Assembly: GCA_964613675.1 (NCBI GenBank)
Contig: CAZTIH010000001.1
Location: forward strand, 1-64,000
DNA length: 64,000 bases
DNA from: DAIUCA01 sp964613675
GTDB taxonomy: Bacteria > Pseudomonadota > Gammaproteobacteria > Competibacterales > Competibacteraceae
Direction: 5' to 3'
The notes beneath the pieces are model-generated. The model was not told the DNA's origin. It did no database searches and saw only the letters and a list, made by a program, of their open reading frames with translations. Shown one piece after another: positions 32,219 to 41,657 of the stretch. How positions within the stretch are numbered: position 1 is the first letter of the stretch; the number at the start of each line of letters is the position of its first letter. The position numbers were made by a program, and so were the translations under genes.

Positions 32219-34438
32219 TTACTCTGCAAATACCCCCTGAATTGCTTTTTTTGCCGCAAATAATTTACCTTTTCGCCCCCGTCCGCCGACCAGTCGTTGC
32301 CATTCTTTTGGCGTCAGTATTACGGTATCGGTTGCCATCTCAATTCTCAGATTTTGTTCGGGTTGTAGAATGATCAATGCAGCCAATTCATCTGTCGCAT
32401 CCAAATCAATGATTTTATTACCTTTTCCCTTAGTTAAATTAGGAAGCTCACTTAACGGAAATTGCAGCAGATACCCTCTTTGAGTGGCCGCTAATACCGT
32501 TAATGACATCCTTAATGACTCAGCGAATAGAATAGGCCGTAAAGGGCACGCATCGTTTGGCAAAGTCAATATGCTTTTGCCGGCTCGGTAACGACTGATT
32601 AACTCGTTGAATTGACAGGTAAATCCGTAACCTCCACTCGACGCAATCAACACGGATTCGTTACCTTCCCCCAACAGAACGCCCAAAAATTGTGCCCCTA
32701 TTGGCGGGTTAAAGCGCCGTGTTAAAGGTTCACCATCTCCTCGAATAGACGGCAAAGTACTCGTCGGCGTCGCGTAAAAACGGCCCGTTGAATCGAAAAA
32801 TACCGCAATCTGATGACTACGGCCCTGGACGCTGCTTAGAAAACCATCGCCTACTCGGTAACTTAAGGTAGCGGGATCTAATTCTTTCTTGGCAACCCGT
32901 ACCCACCCCATGCGCGACAATACGACGGTAATGGGATCGCTAGAGATCGTTTCTTTTTCTTCAAAAGGTTGCGCGACGGGTTTTTCAACTAACACCGATC
33001 TGCGCTCGTCGCCATATTTTTCACTATCGGCGAGTAATTCGCGTTTTAAGCGATTTTTAAATCGTTTTTCAGATGCTAATAATTGCGCTAATTCAGTCTG
33101 TTCTTTGATGAGTTTTTGTTGTTCTGTTTGTAGCTTTAACTCTTCTAACTTCGCCAGTTGACGTAATTTGGTTTCTAAAATGTATTCGGCCTGTATGTCA
33201 CTCAGTGATAACTCGTTGATTAAAATTGCTTTCGGATCATCGCTTTCCCGAATGATTTCAATGACGCGATCGAGATTAAGTAGCGCAATTAATAATCCCG
33301 CGAGTAAGTGCAACCGCGCTTCTACTTGCGATAATCTGAACTGTAACCGTCGTCTCAATGTGTCACTGCGGAACTGTAGCCATTCGCTTAACAGGGACTT
33401 CAGATTCTTAACCTGGGGACGTTGGTCTAATCCAATAATATTTAGATTAACGCGAAAGCTCTTTTCAAGATCGGTCGTCGCAAACAGGTGATTCATCAGC
33501 TTGTCCCCATCGAACCGCGCAGACCGAAGTTGAATGACCAGGCGAATCGGACTTTCGTGATCTGATTCATCCCGTAAGTCTTCGATCATCGGCAATTTTT
33601 TATTCTGCATCTGTTCAGCGATTTTTTTCAGAATTTCTGCCCCCGATACCTGATAGGGTAATTGCGTAATGATCAGACAATCCTCCTGTCTTTCGTAACT
33701 CGCCCTCACCCGCACACTTCCATTTCCCGTCGTGTATATCCGCCCTAAATCCGCTTTACTGCTCACAATTTCTGCTCCTCCCGGATAATCTGGAGCCGGC
33801 AATAATGTCTGCAAATCTTCTGAAGTCGCATCAGGGTGGTCGATTAGATAGGCGGTTGCAGCGACCACTTCTTTCAAATTGTGAGGGGGAATATCCGTCG
33901 CCATGCCAACTGCAATGCCCATCGTTCCATTCAACAAAATTTGCGGTAAACGCGCCGGTAGCAAGGTCGGTTCTCGCAAAGTCCCATCGAAATTCGGTTG
34001 AAAATCCACCGTTCCCTGTCCTAATTCGCTTAATAGAAGTTCTGCATAACGCGTCAAACGGGCTTCTGTATAGCGCATTGCAGCAAAAGATTTAGGATCA
34101 TCAGACGATCCCCAATTCCCTTGGCCATCCACTAAGGGATACCGATACGAGAAGGGTTGCGCCATCAACACCATCGCTTCGTAACACGCCGAATCGCCAT
34201 GAGGATGGTACTTGCCCAAAACATCGCCCACCGTCCGCGCCGCTTTCTTAAACTTCGCCGTCGCATTGAGATTCAGTTCGCTCATGGCGTAGATGATGCG
34301 ACGCTGCACGGGCTTCAGACCATCGGCAAGATGAGGCAACGCACGATCCAGAATGACATACATGGCGTAGTCTAAATACGCCTTCTCCGCAAACTGGCTA
34401 AGCGACTGTTGTTCTGAAAAATCAAGGGGTTCTGACAT
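32219..34438 (-). CDS. parC: DNA topoisomerase IV subunit A
   Basis: Decatenating type IIA topoisomerase, breakage-reunion subunit; 739 residues from the ATG at 34438 (the open frame extends 57 bases further). The N-terminal [33 protein letters not shown], the quinolone-determining [16 protein letters not shown] with susceptible-type Ser83 and Glu87, and the active-site tyrosine in [10 protein letters not shown] (Y123) are clear. Residues about 490-739 form the ParC-type C-terminal beta-pinwheel, shorter than GyrA's. parE is not nearby. phaB lies downstream on the same strand. Confidence 0.95.
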   Translation of the reverse strand: MSEPLDFSEQQSLSQFAEKAYLDYAMYVILDRALPHLADGLKPVQRRIIYAMSELNLNATAKFKKAARTVGDVLGKYHPHGDSACYEAMVLMAQPFSYRYPLVDGQGNWGSSDDPKSFAAMRYTEARLTRYAELLLSELGQGTVDFQPNFDGTLREPTLLPARLPQILLNGTMGIAVGMATDIPPHNLKEVVAATAYLIDHPDATSEDLQTLLPAPDYPGGAEIVSSKADLGRIYTTGNGSVRVRASYERQEDCLIITQLPYQVSGAEILKKIAEQMQNKKLPMIEDLRDESDHESPIRLVIQLRSARFDGDKLMNHLFATTDLEKSFRVNLNIIGLDQRPQVKNLKSLLSEWLQFRSDTLRRRLQFRLSQVEARLHLLAGLLIALLNLDRVIEIIRESDDPKAILINELSLSDIQAEYILETKLRQLAKLEELKLQTEQQKLIKEQTELAQLLASEKRFKNRLKRELLADSEKYGDERRSVLVEKPVAQPFEEKETISSDPITVVLSRMGWVRVAKKELDPATLSYRVGDGFLSSVQGRSHQIAVFFDSTGRFYATPTSTLPSIRGDGEPLTRRFNPPIGAQFLGVLLGEGNESVLIASSGGYGFTCQFNELISRYRAGKSILTLPNDACPLRPILFAESLRMSLTVLAATQRGYLLQFPLSELPNLTKGKGNKIIDLDATDELAALIILQPEQNLRIEMATDTVILTPKEWQRLVGGRGRKGKLFAAKKAIQGVFAE

Positions 34439-34548
34439 AAAAATAGGCGTGCTTTTGTCAATAAAATTAGGGAGAATTATCCACGGTTCAGGCAATTTAG
34501 TTTTGCCCGTTACCCGACTAAAACTACATTAATTTCAAGGAGTGTGCT

Positions 34549-36738
34549 GTGCTCTCTCTTGTTCCCCTGGTTTTTCTATTTGTTTCTGCAACGGTTTACG
34601 GCCTTGATATAGAAGCCCGCCGCGTAGATTTTCAAATGCTTCAAGCCCAACCCATAGGCGCAAACATTCAATTAAGACACCTCTCTCTTGATCCCCGTTT
34701 TCCCGTCGTCGATCTAGAACTTGAACGATTTTCTGTCTTTGCTGAGGACGCCAAAATCACTGTTCACGGCGACCAGGGATCGACTGAAGTCCGTTCTCCT
34801 CCCAACATCGCAACCTATCGCGGAAAAATTCGGGGGAACGATGCTTCACATGCTTTCATCATCACGGACGAAAAAGGCGATTGGCGCGGGATCATTGGGC
34901 GTGCCGACGGGGTTTATGTGTTGGAGAAGTCAGCTACCCGTCCCAATGCACAGCCCTTAGCACGTCGAACCCAATCCCGAGATTTTGAAGGCCGTAACTT
35001 CCAATGCGGGTTGGATGAACTCAACGCTTTACAGGGAGTTGATGCTCCTCACGATCATGACCACGCCCCTGACTTTAAGATGGGATTTGCAGATCTTTAT
35101 AAATCTATTCCCGAGTTGGGCGCGGTTACAGGGAATGGGGTCACTTATAAGGTGCGCGTTGCCATCGAGACCGATCATGAGTTTTTTCAGCTCTTCAATA
35201 ACACCACCGCAGCGACAAATTACATTGCAAGTCTGATGGGCTATCTCTCGACGATCTATCAGAACCAGGTAAATACCGTTCTTGAAGTTGGCGATGTGTC
35301 TTTGTGGCAGACAGCGAATGATCCGTGGAATCAAACGGGTTCTACAAACTGTGCACTGTATGAATTTGGTCTGTATTGGAACACTAATCGTCAGAATGTG
35401 AATCGCACTCTCGTACATTTTCTAAGCGGTAAAGCGCTCGGGGGCGGAGTCGCTTGGTTAGAAGGGCTATGCGCAAGGCCTCAAATCTTCAACATTTCAA
35501 ATTGCCCTGGTTTGCCCGCTCAAGGTCTGTTTTATGGCGATTACGGCTTAAGTGCAGATATAACTGGCGCCTTTAGTCCGAATAATCCGCAAGTCATTTG
35601 GGATACTTCGGTCGTAGCCCATGAAATTGGTCACAATTTTAACTCGCCCCATACGCATTGTTACGCGGGCATAGGGGGCAATTCGCTTCCCGTCGACGGT
35701 TGCTATAACCGTGAATCGGATTGCTATTCGGGTTCTGAAAGTTTTCCCGGACCAGGGAGCTTAACGGGGGGAAGTCCTGGAGGTGGGACAGGCTCGATTA
35801 TGAGTTACTGCCACTTGCTCGAGGGAGGAAATAGCAATATCACGCTGTCTTTTGGACACAACTTCAACTTTGGCGTAGCTCCCGAACGGGTTCCGCAACG
35901 AATGCGCGCTTTTGTCGAGCAAACGGCGGCCCAGTATCCTAGCTGCATTGTACCCGCCACCACGACACCGCCCCCTCCCCCACCTGCCCAAACCGGGGTA
36001 GCGTTAGTTGAGATTTATCAAGTCGGTAGCTCGGGAAAAATTTCGGCTATTTCGACAAGAGGGATTGTGCAGACGGGTAACGATGTGTTGATTGGCGGGT
36101 TTATTCTCGAACAAACAACCACCGTTGCCGTGCGTGCAAAAGGGCCAAGCATGACGGCGGTGACGGGGCGTTTGGCTGATCCGACTTTAGAGCTGGTTTA
36201 TATGGCTTCTGATCAACGGGTTTTTAATGACGATTGGAACAGCGATTCCCAAGCTAACGCCCTATCTGCAGCAAACCTTGCGCCCACAAGTAATCCGGAG
36301 GCAGCGCTATTCAGAACCTTAGCGCCGGGGGGGTACACGGGCATCGTGCGGGGATTTCAAAACGCTACCGGGATTGGTCTAGTAGAAGTTTACGAATCTG
36401 GAAATAGCGGTAAAATTTCTGCGATCTCTACGCGCGCCTTAGTTGAAACAGGCGACCGTGTCATGATTGGCGGCTTTGTGCTTGCGGAAACGACGACGGT
36501 TGCCATCCGTGCGGCAGGCCCCTCGTTACCCGATAGTATTGCGAACCGTTTAGCCGATCCCCAGCTCGAATTAGTGTATGCCGCCACCAGTCAACGGGAA
36601 ACCAATGATAATTGGCGTACTGATTCTCGTGCAGCGGAACTTGCCAACGCAAATCAGGCGCCGAGCAACGATCTCGAAGCCGCACTGCTACGCACTTTAC
36701 CGCCCGGGGCTTATACCGTGATCGTAAGCGGTAAATAA
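34549..36738 (+). CDS. Secreted reprolysin-like (M12B) zinc metalloprotease with duplicated C-terminal module
   Basis: 729 residues. A signal peptide (about 1-18) precedes a pro-region. The catalytic domain (about 195-465) has VVAHEIGHNFNSPHTHCY with zinc ligands H358, H362 and H368 and the Met-turn GSIMSYCHL (M418), the metzincin pattern of ADAM/reprolysin proteases. After a proline linker, two similar modules of about 120 residues (484-609 and 610-729) each contain EIY/EVY..SGKISAISTR, GGFxLxxTTTVAxRAxGPS and LADPxLELVY. The second module ends the protein. GTG start with AAGGAG upstream. It has many cysteines, in keeping with export. Substrate unknown. Confidence 0.85.
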   Translation: MLSLVPLVFLFVSATVYGLDIEARRVDFQMLQAQPIGANIQLRHLSLDPRFPVVDLELERFSVFAEDAKITVHGDQGSTEVRSPPNIATYRGKIRGNDASHAFIITDEKGDWRGIIGRADGVYVLEKSATRPNAQPLARRTQSRDFEGRNFQCGLDELNALQGVDAPHDHDHAPDFKMGFADLYKSIPELGAVTGNGVTYKVRVAIETDHEFFQLFNNTTAATNYIASLMGYLSTIYQNQVNTVLEVGDVSLWQTANDPWNQTGSTNCALYEFGLYWNTNRQNVNRTLVHFLSGKALGGGVAWLEGLCARPQIFNISNCPGLPAQGLFYGDYGLSADITGAFSPNNPQVIWDTSVVAHEIGHNFNSPHTHCYAGIGGNSLPVDGCYNRESDCYSGSESFPGPGSLTGGSPGGGTGSIMSYCHLLEGGNSNITLSFGHNFNFGVAPERVPQRMRAFVEQTAAQYPSCIVPATTTPPPPPPAQTGVALVEIYQVGSSGKISAISTRGIVQTGNDVLIGGFILEQTTTVAVRAKGPSMTAVTGRLADPTLELVYMASDQRVFNDDWNSDSQANALSAANLAPTSNPEAALFRTLAPGGYTGIVRGFQNATGIGLVEVYESGNSGKISAISTRALVETGDRVMIGGFVLAETTTVAIRAAGPSLPDSIANRLADPQLELVYAATSQRETNDNWRTDSRAAELANANQAPSNDLEAALLRTLPPGAYTVIVSGK

Positions 36739-36777
36739 CCCGAAAATCATTGCGGTCGTAATGTCTGAAGCAACGAT

Positions 36778-36803
36778 AAAGCCCGTTAACTGGGCTTTTT
36801 CTT
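36778..36803 (+). terminator. Terminator of the metalloprotease gene
   Basis: AAAGCCC and GGGCTTT form a 7-bp stem with loop GTTAACT, followed by a T-rich run. Confidence 0.75.
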
Positions 36804-36838
36804 TATGCTGACGGTTCCCTTTAAGCGGAGCACGACCC

Positions 36839-38287
36839 ATGAGTAACCGACTGATTATTTTAAGCATTATCGGTGCAGTCATCGGCATCCCTCTATTACT
36901 ACAGGGGCTTTTGTGGTGGCGCGTGAGCAGTGGGGTTGAAAACGCGTTCAATCAACTGCGCCAAATGACAGGTAATTTCATCATCATTAGCCACAGTGGC
37001 ACTTATGCTTGGATTTGGGGAACGGCAGGCATCAATCGACTCATTATCGTACCGGCCATTCCAGGGTTTTTTCCTAATCTGCAAATCGAGCAATTAGAAG
37101 TTAATTTTGATAACCCACTGAATTTGCTGTCGCTTGCGCGTATTGGCCCCGATCAACCGCCCCCTCGACAATTAGATATGCGTTGGCGAAATTTGCGGCT
37201 CGATAGTACAGAACTTCTGAATTTGGGTTCTGATGTGAGCAGCTTGTTTTTGGATTTCGCGCCAGGGTGCGCGGGACATCAGTCTGTAAGTGGCAGTGAT
37301 CTAATCAATATGGGGTTTGATGCGTTGCAATACGACGGTCGCGTGCGATTCAATCTGAACTATCGTCGCGGTCTGTTAGAGCTAGCCGTCAATCAAACCT
37401 TGCGCAATGCACAACAAATCGACCTGAAAACTGTTCTCTCTACAGACGATTTAGGCGGCCCCGTTGAAGTGATGGCGAGTAAGGATTGGCGACTTGCCGA
37501 ATTAAGTTTGAGAATTGACGATGTGGGCTATGGCGAACGTAAGCAGACTTTCTGCCTCGAACGTGAGGATATGACTGAGGACGCATTTCTCGCAGATCAG
37601 CGACAACGTTCAGAACTTGGTTTGCGCAGAGCGGGCCTCAGTCTCAGCACGAATTTAAAGACTGCGCTTTTAGCTGAAATTCCTGGATTTAATTTACAAA
37701 TCAATGCGTTACCGACGGCTCCGATTCCACTAAGCAATTTATTGATTAACAGTCGTAGTGGGTTAGCGAATACGCTCAATGCAGAAGTTTTTGTAAATGA
37801 GGAACGTATTCAGAATGCTAACTTCGGCTTTGATCCGATATTAGCGATGCAGGCTTCCCAACAACTTGAAGCCCAACGGATTGCTGCTGCACAAGCCGCC
37901 CGAGAAGCGGCCCGCCGTCCTATGGAAAGGCTTGAACCCGAAGAAACGCCTTCAGAAGTGGCCGATGAGACTACTCCATCTTCAAGTTCCCCGACTTTTA
38001 GACGAGGGCCATCCATAGAAGATATGCAGTTAAGTGCCGAAGAACGTCGTCAACAAGCAGTTTTGGCGGCGGGATTTCAGGTAGTACCGACTTCTGAACT
38101 ACATCGATATGCAGGTCGCCAGATTCGTTTGCGATTGGTGAACAATAATCGTTATGACGGAGTAATTGAGGAAGTACAGGGCAATACGCTACGTCTTCAG
38201 ATACGTAGTGGCGGTCAGGCGAACATTCCGATTCCCTTAGCACGGATTAGTGAAGCGTTAGTCAATCTGCGTGTTGATGCGCAATAA
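36839..38287 (+). CDS. Membrane-anchored protein of unknown function with small beta-barrel-like tail
   Basis: 482 residues, not recognised. One N-terminal transmembrane helix (about 5-26, LIILSIIGAVIGIPLLLQGLLWW) suggests a periplasmic body; residues about 45-330 are beta-rich with regular LDMRWRNLRLD / RFNLNYRRGLLELAV strands, reminiscent of DUF945/AsmA-like lipid or envelope proteins. A Gln/Ala/Arg helix (about 345-385) and an acidic Ser/Pro linker lead to a C-terminal piece (about 425-480: GRQIRLRLVNNNRYDGVIEEVQGNTLRLQI, in part) resembling an Sm-like beta-barrel. GGAG precedes the ATG. Encoded between the metalloprotease terminator and maeB. Confidence 0.62.
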   Translation: MSNRLIILSIIGAVIGIPLLLQGLLWWRVSSGVENAFNQLRQMTGNFIIISHSGTYAWIWGTAGINRLIIVPAIPGFFPNLQIEQLEVNFDNPLNLLSLARIGPDQPPPRQLDMRWRNLRLDSTELLNLGSDVSSLFLDFAPGCAGHQSVSGSDLINMGFDALQYDGRVRFNLNYRRGLLELAVNQTLRNAQQIDLKTVLSTDDLGGPVEVMASKDWRLAELSLRIDDVGYGERKQTFCLEREDMTEDAFLADQRQRSELGLRRAGLSLSTNLKTALLAEIPGFNLQINALPTAPIPLSNLLINSRSGLANTLNAEVFVNEERIQNANFGFDPILAMQASQQLEAQRIAAAQAAREAARRPMERLEPEETPSEVADETTPSSSSPTFRRGPSIEDMQLSAEERRQQAVLAAGFQVVPTSELHRYAGRQIRLRLVNNNRYDGVIEEVQGNTLRLQIRSGGQANIPIPLARISEALVNLRVDAQ

Positions 38288-38344
38288 CTCGATTTTGATC
38301 TTTCAGAAGTTTTTCCTTTTCTCTCACCACTCAAAGTCATCGCT

Positions 38345-40627
38345 ATGTCAAATGAAGAACTAAAACAAAGCGCGTTGGAATATCACCGCGCCTATCCACC
38401 AGGCAAACTCGCTATTCAAGCGACCAAGCCGCTTGCCACACAACGGGATTTAGCGCTTGCCTATTCGCCGGGGGTCGCGGCTGCCTGTGAGGCCATTGTT
38501 GAAGATCCAAGTCAAGTTTCAGAATTAACTAGTCGCGGCAACTTAGTGGCTGTCATCACCAATGGAACTGCCGTCCTTGGGTTAGGCAATATCGGTCCGC
38601 TGGCTTCTAAACCGGTCATGGAGGGAAAAGCTGTTCTATTCAAGCAGTTTGCGGGAATAGATGTGTTCGATTTAGAGGTGAATGAACCCGACCCCGAGAA
38701 ATTTGTAGAAACCGTTGCCCGTCTGGAACCGAGTTTTGGGGCGATTAATTTGGAAGATATTCGGGCCCCTGAATGTTTCTACATCGAGGAACAGCTTCGT
38801 AGTCGAATGGGAATTCCCGTGTTTCACGATGACCAACATGGCACGGCGATTATCGTGGGGGCCGCCATTCGGAATGGCTTAAAGATTTTAGGAAAAGATC
38901 TGAAGTCAGTGAAACTTGTGACGGCAGGGGCGGGCGCCGCGGCGTTGGCATGCCTAAATCTGCTCGTTCGAATGGGATTACCTCGGGAAAATATCTTTGT
39001 GACGGACTTGGCGGGAGTGGTGTATGAAGGGCGTAATGAGTTGATGGACGAGTGGAAGGCGCCCTTTGCTCAAACGACGTCGGCCCGAACACTCGCTGAA
39101 GTTATTGAAGGCGCTGATATTTTTCTGGGCCTCTCAGCCCCTCGGGTTTTGAATCCCGATTGGTTGCCCAAAATGGCCGATAAGCCTTTGATTTTGGCGT
39201 TGGCAAACCCCACCCCTGAAATTCTTCCCGAACAGGTAAAAGCGATTCGTCCAGATGCGATTATTGCGACTGGACGTTCTGATTATCCGAATCAGGTCAA
39301 CAATGTCTTGTGTTTTCCGTTCATCTTTCGCGGGGCACTAGATGTAGGCGCGACGACGATCAATCACGAAATGGAGTTAGCTTGTGTAGATGCGGTGGCG
39401 CAGCTCGCCCAAGCGGAGGTAAGTGATGAAGCGACCCGCGCTTATGGCGGAAAGACGCTGCGATTTGGTCCAGAATATCTGATACCGCGCCCATTTGATC
39501 CCCGACTGATTCTACATATTGCGCCCGCAGTAGCACAGGCAGCGATGGATAGTGGCGTTGCGACACGTCCTATAGCCAATTTGCAGAGTTATCGAGAAAA
39601 ACTTTCTCACTTTGTTTATCGGTCGGGTTTAGCGATGAAACCGCTATTCACGCGTGCGCGTGCCCAACTTAAGCGGTTGATTTATGCGGAAGGCGAAAGC
39701 AAACGTGTCTTGCAGGCGGTGCAACAGGTCGTCGACGAAGGGTTAGCGAGACCTATTCTGGTAGGACGTCCGTCTGTTATTGAGAAACGGATAGAAGAGC
39801 TGGGACTACGTCTCGATCCCAATCGCGATATTGATCTGATCAATATTCTGAAAGACCATCGCTATAACGACTATTGTCAAACCTATCATGCGCTTACTGG
39901 CAGACGAGGCATTAGTCCAGAAGCCTCACAGAACGCGTTGCGGACCGATGGAACGGTGGTGAGTGCAGTCGCATTGGTGCGGGGAGAAGCAGATGCGATG
40001 TTATGTGGCACGGTGGGGCGATTTGCCCATCATTTGCGAATTATCAGAACAACGATAGGCCTACGTAGAGGGGTTAGAGAGCTCTCGACAGTGAGCGCAC
40101 TTATCTTGCCGTCTGGCCCTCTGTTCATCGCAGACACGCATGTTAATCAGCATCCTAGTGCGGAAGATATTGCGGAAATGGTTCTGATGGCAGCGGAAGA
40201 AGTCCGCGCTTTTGGGATTGTTCCTAAAGTGGCATTGCTATCCCGCTCTAACTTCGGCACGCACGATGATTTGCCTTCAGCGTTCCTAATGCGCACAGCT
40301 TTGGGCCTGATTCACGGCCGTGACCCTGATTTAGAAGTTGATGGTGAGATGCACGCAGATGCAGCGTTGTCATCGGAAATTCGGGCGCGTGCTTATCCCG
40401 AATCGCGTTTACAGGGGATGGCGAATCTTCTGGTGATGCCGAATCTCGAAGCGGGCAACATCGCGTTTAATCTCTTAAAGCAGTTGGGCGGAGGGTACTA
40501 CATTGGCCCGATTCTGCTGGGAGCACGTCAACCCGCCCACGTAGTGAGCCAATCCATCACGGTTCGGGGTTTAGTGAACATGAGTGCGCTCGCTGTTGCT
40601 CAGCTAAATGTGAATATCAACGACTAG
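38345..40627 (+). CDS. maeB: NADP-dependent malic enzyme with phosphotransacetylase-like domain
   Basis: 760-residue MaeB-type hybrid. Residues about 1-420 are the malic enzyme: [35 protein letters not shown] in its usual place, [40 protein letters not shown] and the nucleotide-binding [13 protein letters not shown]. Residues about 435-755 resemble phosphate acetyltransferase and in MaeB act as a regulatory acetyl-CoA-sensing domain. It decarboxylates malate to pyruvate, giving NADPH that could support PHB synthesis. A terminator follows within 30 bp. Confidence 0.95.
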   Translation: MSNEELKQSALEYHRAYPPGKLAIQATKPLATQRDLALAYSPGVAAACEAIVEDPSQVSELTSRGNLVAVITNGTAVLGLGNIGPLASKPVMEGKAVLFKQFAGIDVFDLEVNEPDPEKFVETVARLEPSFGAINLEDIRAPECFYIEEQLRSRMGIPVFHDDQHGTAIIVGAAIRNGLKILGKDLKSVKLVTAGAGAAALACLNLLVRMGLPRENIFVTDLAGVVYEGRNELMDEWKAPFAQTTSARTLAEVIEGADIFLGLSAPRVLNPDWLPKMADKPLILALANPTPEILPEQVKAIRPDAIIATGRSDYPNQVNNVLCFPFIFRGALDVGATTINHEMELACVDAVAQLAQAEVSDEATRAYGGKTLRFGPEYLIPRPFDPRLILHIAPAVAQAAMDSGVATRPIANLQSYREKLSHFVYRSGLAMKPLFTRARAQLKRLIYAEGESKRVLQAVQQVVDEGLARPILVGRPSVIEKRIEELGLRLDPNRDIDLINILKDHRYNDYCQTYHALTGRRGISPEASQNALRTDGTVVSAVALVRGEADAMLCGTVGRFAHHLRIIRTTIGLRRGVRELSTVSALILPSGPLFIADTHVNQHPSAEDIAEMVLMAAEEVRAFGIVPKVALLSRSNFGTHDDLPSAFLMRTALGLIHGRDPDLEVDGEMHADAALSSEIRARAYPESRLQGMANLLVMPNLEAGNIAFNLLKQLGGGYYIGPILLGARQPAHVVSQSITVRGLVNMSALAVAQLNVNIND

Positions 40628-40648
40628 TTTTTAACAAAAAATAGACTG

Positions 40649-40675
40649 AAAGCCGATACTAAATCGGCTTTTTTT
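40649..40675 (+). terminator. Terminator of maeB
   Basis: AAAGCCGA and TCGGCTTT form a perfect 8-bp stem around loop TACTAAA, continuing into a run of T residues. Confidence 0.85.
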
Positions 40676-40960
40676 GTGCCCTGAAATCATCGTTTTCAAT
40701 TAAAAAACTGGGTGGTACGAAATAACCACATCATTTTTTTTATTTTATGACAGTAGCATGTACGATTATTGCATAAAAAAATTTTTTAATTCACATTTTA
40801 TTTTGAAATTCAAGAATGCTTGTAAAACAAATATTTCAAATAAAAAGTTGTCCATAATAAAATAGTAACGGAATTGTTATTTTTTAATAAGCTATTGATT
40901 TAAAACAAATATTTAAGTGTGTAATTTTTAATTTAACAAATGTATTAAACAAACAACATA

Positions 40961-41215
40961 TGTTGGCTTTGCGCCCGCGTTACAAAATAAAAGTGCCTGC
41001 ACTGGTTATTTTTCGATAGGGGGTATTTTTTCCGAATAACGAGAATTTTATTGCATAAAGTTTAGAAATACCCCTTTGAGGTTGGCTTTGCGCCCACCAA
41101 GGTTGGCTCGACGCCCACCAGTGTTGGCTTTGCGCCCACCGCAAAAGTTTGGGGAAAAACTTAACTTATTGATTTTACGTGTTTTGAAAAAGTCAAGGTT
41201 GGCTTTGCGCCCACC
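40961..41215 (+). repeat. Five direct copies of a 19-bp imperfect palindrome
   Basis: Consensus GGTTGGCTTTGCGCCCACC. Copies: 40961-40978 (ends CCGC), 41080-41098 (perfect), 41101-41119 (central bases TCGAC instead of TTTGC), 41122-41140 (first base T) and 41197-41215 (perfect). Each can fold into a 7-bp stem with one mismatch (GGTTGGC against GCCCACC) around a 5-base loop. The loop variant keeps the stem intact, which argues that the fold matters. Confidence 0.9.
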
Positions 41216-41375
41216 CTAAAATGGTCATATTTCTTTACAAAGCTTGCTAAGTTATTGATTTATTTTTCACATGTTGCAGTAAATACCCCCTCATGTAAAG
41301 CATTTGTAACGCGATAAAAACCCCCCTTAGTTTGAAAAAAATGCCTAAATCAAAATGATACAAGGGGGGCAAATT

Positions 41376-41525
41376 AGTGGCCGCTAAGCCAACCCTATTA
41401 TTAAATGACATAAAATTTCGTGAAATCTCGTCTATATTTGGTGGGCGCAAAGCCAACCTTTCAAAAAAAATTTCTTAAAAAACTATATAAATCAATGAAT
41501 TATAGCGGTGTGCGCAAAGCCAACC
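41376..41525 (-). repeat. Three inverted copies of the same 19-bp palindrome
   Basis: Reading GGTGGGCGCAAAGCCAACC on the plus strand: 41376-41394 (three mismatches), 41440-41458 (perfect) and 41507-41525 (one mismatch). The innermost pair with the direct copies is longer: 41193-41215 and 41507-41529 are inverted over 23 bp with one mismatch, so the whole block is a large loose palindrome centred near 41.3-41.4 kb. Confidence 0.88.
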
Positions 41526-41591
41526 TTGACAGTAAAAATTTTTACTGAAACATCTTGACTAAATTTTTTTTTTAATATACCAACTAAAATA

Positions 41592-41615
41592 GTCGGTTTT
41601 ATATTTATAACCGAC
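41592..41615 (-). terminator. Candidate terminator of the rpmH-rnpA-yidC-mnmE operon
   Basis: A perfect 7-bp stem GTCGGTT / AACCGAC with a 10-base AT loop lies 43 bp past the mnmE stop. On the minus strand it runs into TATTTTAG, a weak U-tract. Confidence 0.45.
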
Positions 41616-41657
41616 CTAAAAACCCTAAAATGTAATTTTTTAATAAAATCAATTTTT

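Larger units (their letters stand above)
40681..41657. other. AT-rich non-coding region with hairpin repeats
   Basis: About 980 bp between the convergent ends of maeB and mnmE, very rich in A and T, with no credible gene. GC-rich islands stand out: eight copies of a 19-bp repeat (listed separately) and G/C-run inverted repeats, GGGGTATTT 41020-41028 with AAATACCCC 41066-41074, and CCCCCCTT 41321-41328 with AAGGGGGG 41362-41369. A further AAATACCCCC lies at 41281. A 210-bp open frame on the minus strand (41247-41456) runs through a repeat and looks accidental. Confidence 0.85.

Noticed and set aside
41247..41456. A 69-codon open frame on the minus strand in the AT-rich repeat region
   Set aside because: It runs through one repeat copy, lacks a ribosome site and protein-like composition, and probably arises from low stop density by chance.
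40681..41657. CRISPR array
   Set aside because: The 19-bp repeats occur in both orientations with irregular spacing (from 3 to over 100 bp), have no uniform spacers and no cas genes nearby.
40681..41657. A second replication origin or TrfA iteron array
   Set aside because: No DnaA boxes occur here, and the repeats are inverted palindromes more than 10 kb from the TrfA-like gene; iterons are usually direct and adjacent.
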